Positions 17,973 through 26,678 of a stretch of DNA of 64,000 nucleotides are shown here, in pieces (position 1 is the stretch's first letter; the number at the start of each line of letters is the position of its first letter). Source of the DNA: Streptomyces sp. WZ-12 (GTDB lineage Bacteria; Actinomycetota; Actinomycetes; Streptomycetales; Streptomycetaceae); assembly GCF_028898845.1 (NCBI RefSeq), contig NZ_CP118574.1:6931001-6995000 (forward strand), written 5' to 3'. Under the pieces are notes generated by a model. The model saw nothing but the letters and a program-made list of their open reading frames with translations, was not told where the DNA came from and searched no databases. The translations under genes and the position numbers were made by a program.

Positions 17973-18494
17973 TCAGGCTTGAGAGTCGGTGCGGGCGGAC
18001 CTTCGGACGCAACCGTCGAGGCCCAACAGGGCCCGAACACGGGCGTACTTGGCCGTCAGCCGCTCCCGGGTCGTTGTATCCAGGACGGCCAGCCGTGCCG
18101 GATCGGCGTTGTGCGCGAGATCGGATTCCTTGATCAACAGCGCGCCGGGCGTGGCCAGGATCCGTGCGGTGTACTCCTCGACCGGCTCGCCGAGCCGCTT
18201 GGTGACGGCCCGCACCATGGCTTTGGTGGCCTTGCTGAGCGCGGCCTCCGCCAGCCACTCCTCGCTCAGTGCGTCGTCCTCCACGGCATCGTGAAGCCAG
18301 GCCGCCGCGATCTGCTCCTCGCTGCCACCGCGCTCCCGAACACCGGCCGCGACCGCGGCCAGATGCTCGTTGTACGGGCGGCCGGCCTTGTCGGTTTGCC
18401 CCGCGTGTGCGCGCCGAGCCAGTTCCTCTACCTCTGCAAGCGACAGCAGTGGGCGCACCGCCTCGGGCGCGGACGGGGTCTCGTAGGAAGCCAT
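17973..18494 (-). CDS. HD-domain protein (RelA/SpoT hydrolase-like)
   Basis: 173 residues from ATG 18494. It carries an HD metal-binding pattern: ELARRAHAGQTDKAGRPYNE (first His), then AAAWLHDAVEDDALS (HD plus ED) and KESDLAHNADPARL (final Asp). This matches small stand-alone HD hydrolases related to the (p)ppGpp hydrolase domain of RelA/SpoT, such as MESH1-type proteins; the synthetase part is absent. ATG 18530 is an alternative start with GGAGG very close (3 bases). It faces the ESX operon and shares the terminator region. The substrate cannot be told from sequence. The stretch 18531-18718 shows nothing. Confidence 0.75.
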   Translation of the reverse strand: MASYETPSAPEAVRPLLSLAEVEELARRAHAGQTDKAGRPYNEHLAAVAAGVRERGGSEEQIAAAWLHDAVEDDALSEEWLAEAALSKATKAMVRAVTKRLGEPVEEYTARILATPGALLIKESDLAHNADPARLAVLDTTTRERLTAKYARVRALLGLDGCVRRSARTDSQA

Positions 18495-18718
18495 ACGGCC
18501 ATTGTCGCCCAGCATCTCCCGCGCGGGCATGTGCCTCCGGAGCGGCCATCATTTCGGCAACATGGGTCACCGTCCACAAGTTACGACGGCCAGTGCGGTC
18601 CGGAGCGTGGGGGCAGCGGTGTGGCACTGTTCGATGGGCGAGGGCGAGTTATTGGCACCCAGCAGCTGGGCGCACTCCACGTGGCGTGCGGGGTGCGCCC
18701 AGCCGGTGGTGCCAGCGT

Positions 18719-19672
18719 CTACTGAGAGTTGTTGGCCGGCGTGGGCTCGGCCACGCGGTATGTGCGTGGCGTGTCGCTTACTTGCTCGGCGATTCCGAGG
18801 CCTACCAGCGTAGCGAGGGCGTTGGCGATGGCGCCCGAGGACTTCTCAATGACGCGGCTGATCCGGGTGGCGGTGAAAGCCTCGTCGGGGTGCGCTTGGA
18901 GGTGGTCGATGACCATCTGCCGCAGCGCTCCCGGTGCGAGTCGTCGCTTCTCGCTCAGCGGAGTGGCGGTTGTACCTACCGGTGACGTGGGCGGTTCGGT
19001 GACAGCCAGCGGCGCGGGGGGTTGGCCGCTGGCCTCGTCGTGATCGTCCTTCTGCGACGGTTCGCTCTGGCCTGCGTCGCTCCCCTGTCGCCCTGTGGTG
19101 GGGTTTGAGGCCTCGACGTCAGGTGCGGTGAGGGTGTCAGCAGGCCCTGGCTGCTCAGCTGCGGCTGTGTCGTGGGGGTCGTCGGTTTCTGAAGTCGGGG
19201 CGTGTGGCTGGGTCTTGCTCTTGCCCTCGACACTCTGCGCGGCGAGGGCGGCGGAGGTGGTCCCATCCACTGTGGCTTCGTGGTCGTCCACTTGGTGGCT
19301 GTCGGACACGGGGATGTCGTTGGTGGTGAGTTCCAGGGCGTCGGTGGCGGAGGGGCCCGGTTCGGTGTTGGCAGGGGCCGTGGCGTTTCCGGTGTCGGGA
19401 GTGAGGTGCCAGAGGTCGGGGGTGCGTTGGGGGCCGTCGTGGCCGCCGGGGATGCGTGAAGCGAGGCCTCGCTTCTCCAAGGTGGTGACGGCCTTCCCAG
19501 CGGTGGAGTGGCCCACGCCTGCGGCTCGGGCGAGTTCGGCGACGGTGGCGGGGTCGGTGAGGGCGGCCAGTTCGGTGTAGACCGCGGCTTGTGCCTCGGT
19601 CAGGCCGGTCAGCGATTCTGGGGCGGTCGCGGCGTGTGGTGTGTGGTTGCTGTCAGGGGTGGTGTCGGACAT
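18719..19672 (-). CDS. Protein with two winged-helix domains, conjugative-element regulator type
   Basis: 317 residues from ATG 19672 with GAGGACC upstream. The N-terminal region (about 18-75) is a MarR/IclR-like winged helix (LTEAQAAVYTELAALTDPAT, VAELARAAGVGHSTAGKAV). A long linker of about 160 residues rich in Ser, Thr, Asp and Pro follows. The C-terminal region (about 245-300) is a second winged helix (LRQMVIDHLQAHPDEAFTAT, ISRVIEKSSGAIANALATLV). Paired winged helices joined by a disordered linker are common on Streptomyces mobile elements beside spd/tra genes. It probably binds DNA, controlling transfer genes or bridging element DNA. Same strand as the transfer genes. Confidence 0.7.
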   Translation of the reverse strand: MSDTTPDSNHTPHAATAPESLTGLTEAQAAVYTELAALTDPATVAELARAAGVGHSTAGKAVTTLEKRGLASRIPGGHDGPQRTPDLWHLTPDTGNATAPANTEPGPSATDALELTTNDIPVSDSHQVDDHEATVDGTTSAALAAQSVEGKSKTQPHAPTSETDDPHDTAAAEQPGPADTLTAPDVEASNPTTGRQGSDAGQSEPSQKDDHDEASGQPPAPLAVTEPPTSPVGTTATPLSEKRRLAPGALRQMVIDHLQAHPDEAFTATRISRVIEKSSGAIANALATLVGLGIAEQVSDTPRTYRVAEPTPANNSQ

Positions 19673-19807
19673 GTGGGGTCCTCGATTCCGTGTTTGATTG
19701 GGGTGATGAGGTCCCCGGCCGGGGTGGGCCGCGTGTGCAGCCGCGGACGTCCGCCGGCGCGTGCGCACCGCGTGGTTCCGGTGAACGTGGCCGTAAGCGG
19801 CGCGAGT

Positions 19808-20050
19808 TCATGGTTTGTGAACCCACGGGGCTTGGTGGCCGCGACCATGGACGCTCGAACCGTGGGCGAAGTCAAGCGACGGGTTTCCCCGGACGTGCCT
19901 GGTCAGAGTCGGTAGTTGCGGTCGGTGGACCGCGGGTGGGAAGAGCGACCGTGGGGCAACCCGGTCGCCGCGGGGCAGGGGGCGGTCCTGGTGGTGCGGG
20001 TGGTCGGCGATCCGGTCGGTGCCGGGGCGGGTGGGGGCGGTGGGCTTCAT
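19808..20050 (-). CDS. Possible small protein following the DUF2637-like gene
   Basis: 80 residues. Its ATG (20050-20048) overlaps the TGA of the preceding frameshifted membrane gene in an ATGA arrangement, matching the overlap style of this operon. The sequence is His/Arg/Pro-rich (PGTDRIADHPHHQDRPLPRG) with no recognised domain, and composition alone could produce it by chance. The rest of 19673-20046 holds no better candidate. Confidence 0.25.
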   Translation of the reverse strand: MKPTAPTRPGTDRIADHPHHQDRPLPRGDRVAPRSLFPPAVHRPQLPTLTRHVRGNPSLDFAHGSSVHGRGHQAPWVHKP

Positions 20051-20920
20051 CCGATCGTGGGTGGGCGGTCGGTGGGGCGGGTTTGGAGCTGGTTGTGGAG
20101 TCGGCGGGCACGTTTGGAACCGACGCCGAGTTCGTTCCGCAGCCGCCAAGCGCTGACTGGCTTGCCGGTGGCAGCGCGGCTTGTGTCGTCGAGGGCGAGG
20201 GCCTGGGGCCATACGTCGGCATCGGCCGCCCCGGAGCCGGCCGGTGGGCGGTGGGTGGTCGGGGGTTGGTCGTTGGGTGTGTTGTCGCCGGTGTCGGGCC
20301 CAGTTGGGTTCCCGTTGGGGACGTCGGGAGTAGTGGCTCCGTTGGGACAGCGATCGGTTTCGCTGGCCGGACTGGATGGGGGTGGTCTGTGGGCGGTCGG
20401 TGAGCGGTCGGCTGGGGAGGAGGGGGCGGTGGACGGCCGGAGGGCGGGGGTGGTGGGCGGTTCCAGGGCGGTGAGGTGGTCGAGGAGGTTGGTGATGGTG
20501 CGGCGGTAGGCGGCGATGGTTTCGGTGAGGGCGATGAGGAGGAGGGCGGGGGTGAGGTGGAGGAGGACGGCGGCGGGGTCGGCGTGGTGGGGCCAGCCGA
20601 TCTGGCCGTCGGGCCAGAGGCTTTGCCAGGTGTTTATGAGGGCGGCGGTGGAGCCGGCGGTCCAGCGGAGGGTGGTGGACCAGGCGGGTGGGGTGATGCC
20701 CCAGGCGGCCAGGCGTGCGTCGACGTAGAGGACGCCGGCGAGGGCGGTGCCGATTATGGGGTCGAGGAGGACGGCGATGGGGAGGGGGGACGTCGCGACT
20801 GGTGGCGAAACGGGTGACGTTGACGGTGGTGAAGGTCAGCGCAAGGATCCCGACGACGCAGAGAACTCGTGTCATGGTGCGGAGGAGGCCGACGGCTTCG
20901 CGGGCGACGATCTGTTTCAC
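20047..20920 (-). pseudogene. DUF2637/SpdB-like transfer membrane protein, frameshifted
   Basis: Starts at GTG 20920, overlapping the stop of the peptidoglycan-hydrolase gene (GTGA). The first 44 codons encode KQIVAREAVGLLRTMTRVLC and a membrane helix (VVGILALTFTTVNVT). Within a run of six C residues at about 20790-20796 the frame shifts by one base. The shifted frame continues cleanly as PIAVLLDPIIGTALAGVLYV, then two more membrane helices (including LHLTPALLLIALTETIAAY) and a basic C-terminal region SAWRLRNELGVGSKRARRLH, ending at 20047. Total length is 3n+1, so one extra C explains everything; the repaired product would be about 290 residues. The layout fits membrane spread/transfer proteins of actinomycete conjugative elements. 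The unshifted frame is an Arg/His-rich artefact. Confidence 0.65.
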
Positions 20921-21858
20921 CGGGGACCGCCTTCCGCTCGCGCCGCGGGCCTGGTTGCACCCTGGAAGGCGCGGGTCTTGGTACGTGCAGGGCCCTGGCG
21001 CACGTCGGCTCCCGGGTGCGGGGCGTCGATGGCTTGCCCTTCGCCGGTGTAGAGCGCGACATGGCTGATGTGGCCAGGACCAGCGCCGAAGAACAGCAGG
21101 TCTCCTGGCGCAAGTTGTGTGCCCATCAGGAGGTGAGGGTCGGCGTGGTACTGGTCCTGAGCGATGCGAGGGAGGGTGATGCCGGCGGCTTCGTAGGCGG
21201 CCTGGGTGAGGCCGGAGCAGTCGAAGCCGCCGTCGGCGTGGCCGTTGCCGCCCCAGACGTAGGGAGTGCCGAGCTGAGCATGGGCGAAGGCAACGGCCTT
21301 TGCCGCAGCGTTGGTTGGGGCCGGTGTGGCGGTGGAGTATCTGTGGGCGGTGGTGAGGACGTGGCTGACGTAGGTGTGGGAGTGGTTGTAGGCGAAGACT
21401 GCTGACGGGAGGTTGTGGCCGTTCCTGGCGCCGTTGGCGCACAGCAGGCGTGCGGCGGCGTATACGGCGTCGACTGGATCCCAGGGAGTGGGGGGCTTTC
21501 TACCGCCGGGGGGTACGGGGTGGGCGTATGCCTGGAAGGTGGAGGGGAGGAATTGCATGGGGCCGAAGGCGCCTGCGGTGGAGATCATGGTGGGGTGTCG
21601 GGCGTGGTCGGTCTCGGTCTTGCCGATCGCGGCGAGGACGGTCCAGGACAGGCCGGGGCAGGCGAGGGCGGCGCGCTGGTAGGGGGCGAGCATCCGAGGC
21701 GGGATGTCGTTGATGGCCTGCCTACTGGGAACGGCCGACGTGGTGCTATCCGTGGACACTCCGCCGAGGGCTGCGGCGACGGTGAGGGCGGGGAGGAGGG
21801 GCAGGGCCAGGATCACGCACTCAATACCGCCAGCGGCTTTGACCAGCAATGAACTCAC
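20917..21858 (-). CDS. Lytic transglycosylase / NlpC-P60 peptidoglycan hydrolase
   Basis: 313 residues from GTG 21858, which overlaps the previous gene's stop (GTGA). An N-terminal membrane anchor or signal (IECVILALPLLPALTVAAAL) is followed by a transglycosylase-like domain (about 65-165: LSWTVLAAIGKTETDHARHP, GAFGPMQFLPSTFQAYA). The C-terminal C40 NlpC/P60 domain (about 195-310) has the catalytic Cys in GGFDCSGLTQAAYEAAG, with the His of PGHISHVALYTGEG. Two-domain wall hydrolases of this kind open the cell wall for conjugation machinery in Gram-positive elements (VirB1-like). Neighbours are a replication-relaxation protein and the DUF2637-like membrane protein. Confidence 0.85.
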   Translation of the reverse strand: MSSLLVKAAGGIECVILALPLLPALTVAAALGGVSTDSTTSAVPSRQAINDIPPRMLAPYQRAALACPGLSWTVLAAIGKTETDHARHPTMISTAGAFGPMQFLPSTFQAYAHPVPPGGRKPPTPWDPVDAVYAAARLLCANGARNGHNLPSAVFAYNHSHTYVSHVLTTAHRYSTATPAPTNAAAKAVAFAHAQLGTPYVWGGNGHADGGFDCSGLTQAAYEAAGITLPRIAQDQYHADPHLLMGTQLAPGDLLFFGAGPGHISHVALYTGEGQAIDAPHPGADVRQGPARTKTRAFQGATRPAARAEGGPR

Positions 21859-22847
21859 GGCCCGACCGTGCGGTGCGTAGGTGGGAGTGGCGGTACGGGG
21901 ATGGTGAGGGTGGTGTCGGCATCTGTCGGCTCCAGCCCGGAGGCGGGGCTGAGTCCGGTCCATCGAGCTGCGAGGTCGGTGAGAGTGGTGCGTTGGGTGC
22001 CGGGTTCGAGTGGCGCCCACCAGGGGCCCCAAGGGTTGGTTGTCGTGAAGTCCGCGGAGGAGGTTGCGACATGCAGCTTGAGGTCGCGGGCGGGATCGGT
22101 CAGCCGGCGGCGGAGGGCTTGGTCGCGGGATTGGGTGCGGGTGTGGATGAGGAGGGCGGGGCGGGTGTTGGTGGCGGTGGTGAAGGCTGCGTAGCCGGTG
22201 AGTTTGGCTTCGACGCGGGCGAGGGGTTGGCTGCCGGTGTCGTATTCGAGGAAGAACGGCAGCAGGTATTGGCCGTCGCGGTAGTGGGCGTAGGCGTCGG
22301 GGCGGATGAGGTCGCCCCAGCGTCGGGCAGCGGAGCGTTCGGACAGCCAGAGTGGCAGCCCGGTGGTGGGCGTGGTGCGGGCGCGGGCTGCAAGGTGGGT
22401 GAGGAGTTCGTTGACGCCGAGGTCGTGGCCGAGGGACGGGGAGTAGGCGATGCGGCCGGTGTGGGTGGGGCGCCAGCCGAGGCTTGTCGTCTCGACTCCG
22501 GCGTGGGCCGCGATCAGGGCGGCTCCGGCAGGGCCGAGGGTGTAGTGCTCGGGGGCGGAGCCGGTAACGGTCAGGGGGCGGAAGGAGTCGAGGACCGTGT
22601 ACTGGTGGAGGGTCCGCAGGCGGCGTTGGGCGGAGCGGAGTGAGGTGTAGGCGAGGCGGGCGATCTGATGGGTGGTCAGGACGCGGTGCTCGTGGAGCAT
22701 GCGGGCCAGCCAGATGTCGCGGTCGGTGAGGAAGTGAGATAGCGCTGCGATATTCGTGCGGTGATGCTGCGGTCGGGGCCGAGTGGCGGCGACGCGGGCG
22801 GTGTAGCGGGAGCCGGGGCCGGAGGCAGGGCGAGGGAGCGAGGGCAT
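21855..22847 (-). CDS. Replication-relaxation family protein
   Basis: 330 residues from ATG 22847. Residues 35-120 hold a winged-helix-like region (LTDRDIWLARMLHEHRVLTT, HQIARLAYTSLRSAQRRLRT), followed by GPAGAALIAAHAGVE and an alpha/beta C-terminal region with DLIRPDAYAHYRDGQYLLPF and FFLEYDTGSQPLARVEAKL, a nuclease-like E-x-D...E-x-K pattern. This is the layout of the replication-relaxation proteins of Streptomyces integrative elements and plasmids, thought to act on element DNA at transfer or replication. It sits 37 bases after the coupling ATPase gene. Confidence 0.8.
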   Translation of the reverse strand: MPSLPRPASGPGSRYTARVAATRPRPQHHRTNIAALSHFLTDRDIWLARMLHEHRVLTTHQIARLAYTSLRSAQRRLRTLHQYTVLDSFRPLTVTGSAPEHYTLGPAGAALIAAHAGVETTSLGWRPTHTGRIAYSPSLGHDLGVNELLTHLAARARTTPTTGLPLWLSERSAARRWGDLIRPDAYAHYRDGQYLLPFFLEYDTGSQPLARVEAKLTGYAAFTTATNTRPALLIHTRTQSRDQALRRRLTDPARDLKLHVATSSADFTTTNPWGPWWAPLEPGTQRTTLTDLAARWTGLSPASGLEPTDADTTLTIPVPPLPPTHRTVGP

Positions 22848-22884
22848 GGCAAGTCACCACCGAGTACGTGATCGAGATGGGAGT

Positions 22885-25287
22885 TCAGGGGCGGGTGGCA
22901 GGGCGGGGGCCGTTGCGGCCGGCGGCGGCCGTTCGTAGGTCTGTGGCTCGGCCTGGGACCGGGGGTGGGAGGGGGTGGGTGGTGAGGGTGAAGGCGGTGG
23001 ATTCCGCGCCGTTGGTCAGTAGGTGGGCGGTGGCTTGGTAGGGGCCGAGGTGGGCGAGGTCGTGGGCGGTGAGGGCGGGGTGGATGTGGTGTTCGAGAGT
23101 GTTGGCGTCTTCGGGTGAGGCGTGGAAGAAGACTTTGTTGCGGGCGTTGGCGGAGATGCCTTCGCGTAGGTCGCGGGGGAGTTGGGCGAGGTGTTGGTGG
23201 GCCAGGAGCATGGACAGGCGGTAGCCGCGGGCTTCGGCGAGCATGTCCTCCAACGGGTAGGGCAGGGTGAGGAAGTTGTGGGCTTCGTCGATGCTGAGGG
23301 TGGCGTTGATGCGTTGGTGTTCGGGGGTGCGGGCGCGGGCTGCTGCGGCTTGCCAGGTGCCGGCGACGATGAAGGAGCCGAGTAGGCGGGCGGTCTCTTC
23401 GCCGAGGGCGCCTTTGGGGAGGCGGGCCAGGAGGATGCCGCCGTTGAGGATGTTGGTGAGGTCGAAGGTGGAGGGGCCGGCGGCGATGGTGCGGCGGGCG
23501 AAGTCGCGCAGGAGGAAGGCGCGGAGCTTGTTCATGACGGGGCCGACGACGGCGGCGCGGGAGGGTTCGGACATTGACTCGTACCAGGCCCAGAAGCCGC
23601 GCAGGACTGGGTCGTTGAGGGTGGGGATGATGCGGAGGCGGTAGGCGGGCTCGCCGAGGAGGCGGGGGATGTCGGCGAGGGTGACCAACTGCCCGGTGCG
23701 GTCGCGGTGTTTGAGGAGGGTCAGGCAGGCGGCGCGCATGAGGTCGTCGGTGCGTGGTCCCCAGAAGGCGGTGAAGATGCGGCGGAAGATGCCGGTGATG
23801 TTGTCGACGACGACGTCGATGTCCCTGCCGTCGAGGACGTTCAGGCACGGGGGCGTGTGGGGGTCGTCGGGGTCGATGAGGACCAGGCGGTCGGCGCAGG
23901 TGTCGGGGAGGCGGGCCAACAGGTCGGTGATCAGGTCGCCTTTGGGGTCGATGACGATGACGCCGCGGTGCTGGCGGACGTCGTCGAGGACGAGGTTGGC
24001 GATGAGGGTGGATTTGCCGGAGCCGGTGGCGCCCATGACGTGGAGGTGGTGGCGGGCGTCGGCGACCGCGAGGCCGACGGCGCGGCGGGCGCCGGTGTCG
24101 GAGTGGCCCAGGGGTTTGACGCCGTTGCCGGGTGTGGGTTCGGGGATCTGCGGGGGTGGGAGGACGGAGCGGGCGCCGGCTCGCCGTAGGCCGGGAGCGT
24201 CGGGGTCGGACGGGAGGTGTGCCAGGGCGGCGAGTTCCGGGACGGACAGCAGGGCGGTGTGGGAGGGGAAGTGCCTTGTGTTGAGGTGGGGTTGGGGGTG
24301 GCGGAGGCGGGTGCGGGCGAGGTAGTTGCGGTCGGCGTACGGGCCGAAGGCGGACGCCAGCGCGTGAGCCCGACCTCGCGCCACGTCCTGGGCTCTGTCG
24401 TGATCGGGTGCGCAGGTGGCGGCGTAGGTGAGGGCGCATTGCCACTGGGAGCCGGAGAGTTTCGTGGCGGACTGCCTCACGGCGGTGCTGTGTTCGGGGT
24501 CCTGCTTGCCAGTGGTGGAGGGCTGGGCGCGGTGTAGGAGTAGGGCGGTCAGGGCGGGTAGCCGGGCGGGGGTGTGGCCGGCTTTGAGGCGGCGTGCCTG
24601 GCAGCGGGCGCGGCGCAGCGCGCTGCCTGTGGCAGGGCGGGCCAGGATCTGTACGCAGGCGGCTTCGGCTTCGGCCATGCCGGTGGCGGCCTGCAGCAGT
24701 GGGCGCAGCGGGTCGGTTGGGTGGTCGGTGCGTAGCGGCAGAACAGCCGGCCGGGCCGGTCGTAGTCGTCCGGCCGTGGTGGGGTGGTCGGGCGGAAGGA
24801 GGGGGGTGGGTTCGGCGGCACGGGTGTGGGCGCCGGGCCAGGCGGCTTCTACCGCGCGGCGCACCAGCCCCAACGGAACTGTTCCGGGTGCCCACAGACG
24901 GATGCGCATTCCGGTGTGGGACCAGGTGTATTCGAATGCCAGGTGAGGTTGCCCGGTGGTGAGGCGGCGCCACCACGGGCGCAGCAAACCGGAGAGCTGA
25001 GCCCATAGGACCTCGCCGCCCTTGGGAGCAACGTGGGGCGGGGCCAGGATCTCCACGCACCGGGCACCGTCGACGAGTTGGTGCTGAAGCCATCGGCGCA
25101 ATCGGCGTCGCAGCACGTAGCCGCCGGTCGTCATGACAACGGCGCACGGGATGAGAAGAGGCACATATGTTTCGAGCCAGCTGGTGGCTCCGCGGCTGAG
25201 GTGCGTCCAGAAGTCGTTCGGATTGGTGAGGAAGTTGACCAAGGGGCCGCCTGGCTGGCTCGCGGCGAGGACGTTGTGGGCCGTCAC
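22885..25287 (-). CDS. VirD4/TraG-like type IV coupling ATPase
   Basis: 800 residues from GTG 25287, which overlaps the stop of the VirB4-like gene (GTGA) and has GGAGGAGGGAC upstream. One membrane helix lies at about 40-60 (YVPLLIPCAVVMTTGGYVL). Walker A is GATGSGKS at 419-426; Walker B-like segments are GVIVIDPKGDLITDLLARLP and INATLSIDEAHNFLTL; a sensor region reads RLSMLLAHQHLAQLPRDLRE. This is the VirD4/TraG/TrwB class that feeds DNA into a type IV conjugation channel. It acts with VirB4 at the membrane. Confidence 0.88.
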   Translation of the reverse strand: MTAHNVLAASQPGGPLVNFLTNPNDFWTHLSRGATSWLETYVPLLIPCAVVMTTGGYVLRRRLRRWLQHQLVDGARCVEILAPPHVAPKGGEVLWAQLSGLLRPWWRRLTTGQPHLAFEYTWSHTGMRIRLWAPGTVPLGLVRRAVEAAWPGAHTRAAEPTPLLPPDHPTTAGRLRPARPAVLPLRTDHPTDPLRPLLQAATGMAEAEAACVQILARPATGSALRRARCQARRLKAGHTPARLPALTALLLHRAQPSTTGKQDPEHSTAVRQSATKLSGSQWQCALTYAATCAPDHDRAQDVARGRAHALASAFGPYADRNYLARTRLRHPQPHLNTRHFPSHTALLSVPELAALAHLPSDPDAPGLRRAGARSVLPPPQIPEPTPGNGVKPLGHSDTGARRAVGLAVADARHHLHVMGATGSGKSTLIANLVLDDVRQHRGVIVIDPKGDLITDLLARLPDTCADRLVLIDPDDPHTPPCLNVLDGRDIDVVVDNITGIFRRIFTAFWGPRTDDLMRAACLTLLKHRDRTGQLVTLADIPRLLGEPAYRLRIIPTLNDPVLRGFWAWYESMSEPSRAAVVGPVMNKLRAFLLRDFARRTIAAGPSTFDLTNILNGGILLARLPKGALGEETARLLGSFIVAGTWQAAAARARTPEHQRINATLSIDEAHNFLTLPYPLEDMLAEARGYRLSMLLAHQHLAQLPRDLREGISANARNKVFFHASPEDANTLEHHIHPALTAHDLAHLGPYQATAHLLTNGAESTAFTLTTHPLPPPVPGRATDLRTAAAGRNGPRPATRP

Positions 25288-26644
25288 GGCGTCCCTCCTC
25301 CGTTGTCGGCACGGAGTGCGTCTTGGCTGCTGGGGCATTCAGAGTCGGACGCGTCGTCTCGGTGTTGGGCGGCGAGTTCGCTGGGATTGGTGGTGATGAC
25401 GTCGTGTTCCCCGGCAGCCGCGACGCTTGTGAGGGCGACCTTGTGGCGGCGGTCCCCGGTGAGCAGCAGCGCCTCGCCTTGGGAGGCTGAGAGGAGGAAT
25501 TCCCGTTCGCCGTGGCAGAGGTGGAAGTTCTCGCTGATGGTGTCGATGGCTTGTGGGGCCTGGCGCAGCAGGATCTGGGTGGCGGCGTTGGAGGCGATGG
25601 CGCAGCCAAGCGGTGAGGCGAGGACGTCGTCGGCGTCCTGGGTGACGATCGCCAGTCCGGTCCAGCGCTTGCGGGCGGCTTTGGCCATGCGGAACAGGAA
25701 GCGGGCGCCGGCTCCGTCGCGCATCAGCCGCCACGTCTCGTCCACGACGACCAGGTGTCGGCCCGTGCCTGTGCGGGAGGTGACCTGCCGCCAGATGGCG
25801 TCCAGGGCGAGCAGCATCGCGGGGGCCGTGACCTCTTCCGGCAGGCTACGAAGCGCGTAGACGACCAGGTGCCCGGAGGTGACAGCGGTGCTGTGGCCGT
25901 TGAACATCTGGGCGTGTGATCCGGTCGTGTAGGGAACCAGTCGGTCGGCGAGCTGCGTTGCAGTCTCACTGCCGTCCTCGCAGAGTGTCGTGGCCAGATC
26001 GGCGAGGGTGGGCGGAGTGCGCTGCCAGGTACGGGGGTCCGCGGTGATTCCGGCACGGGTGTAGGTCGCGAGGATCGCTCGGTCCAGTACGGCCTTTTCG
26101 GCGGCGGGCAGGTCCGTGCCGAGCAGGACGGCGAGAAAGGTGTGGAGGAACAGCACCCGCCGCGTCAGGATGTCTTCGCCGTCTGGTGCGGATGTTGGGA
26201 GGTCGAAGGGGTTGAGGCATTCGCCGTTCGCACCGAGCCGCACCACTTGCCCACCTACGGCTTCGGCGAGGCGGACGTACTCGTCCTCCGGGTCGATGAC
26301 TGATGCCGTGACGTCGGTGAACAGCAGCCGCAGCAGCTCCAGTTTGGCGAGGTAGGACTTGCCGGCGCCGGAGCGGGCCAGGGTGATGGAGTTGTAGTTG
26401 TCCTGGGCGAAGCGGTTCCACAGCACCGGGGCGCCGGAGACCGCGTTCAGGCCGTAGAGGACGCCTGATGTCTCGCTGTCCGTGGTGGTGGGTGTGGCGA
26501 GGTCGGGGCTGGTGAAGGGGAAGCACGTGGCGAGGGCGGCGGTGTCGAAGGTGCGTCGGATCTTGAGGGTGTCGAGGCCGAGCGGGAGGGTGGCGAGCCA
26601 GCCGGGCAGGGCTCGGTAGGTGGTCGGGGCCACCGTCATGAGGT
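25284..26644 (-). pseudogene. VirB4-like conjugation ATPase, 5' part lost to an IS
   Basis: The surviving frame (ATG 26639, 451 codons) begins in the middle of the family pattern with TVAPTTYRALPGWLATLPLG. It continues through Walker A (LARSGAGKSYLAK at about 85-97), a DPEDEY motif, Walker B (HLVVVDETWRLM) and TQDADDVLASPLG. Actinomycete VirB4-like proteins are usually several hundred residues longer at the N-terminus. Upstream codons run straight into the IS inverted repeat and reach a stop inside it. The ATPase core could in principle still be made from the internal ATG, but the missing part normally joins VirB4 to the channel, so function is doubtful. No VirB6, VirB8 or relaxase gene survives on the far side of the IS. 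Confidence 0.8.
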
Positions 26645-26671
26645 AGGGGTCTGCTGCATGATCGGGTGACA
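26645..26671 (+). repeat. Left terminal inverted repeat of the IS3 element
   Basis: AGGGGTCTGCTGCA, five variable bases, then GGGTGACA; 24 of 27 bases match the right end read in reverse complement. The base outward of it begins the surviving VirB4 codons. Confidence 0.8.
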
Positions 26672-26678
26672 GCAGGGT

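Noticed and set aside
19808..21442. Long minus-strand open frame of 544 codons
   Set aside because: Arg/His/Pro-rich shadow of the NlpC/P60 gene and of the frameshifted DUF2637-like gene. Only its short internal KQIVAREAVG segment is real.
22676..25609. Open frame of 977 codons on the minus strand
   Set aside because: Proline- and arginine-rich composition typical of an out-of-frame reading of GC-rich DNA; it covers the real VirD4-like gene.
26639..26644. Target-site duplication flanking the IS3 element
   Set aside because: The 3-4 bases outside the two inverted repeats (GGT and CTT) do not match.
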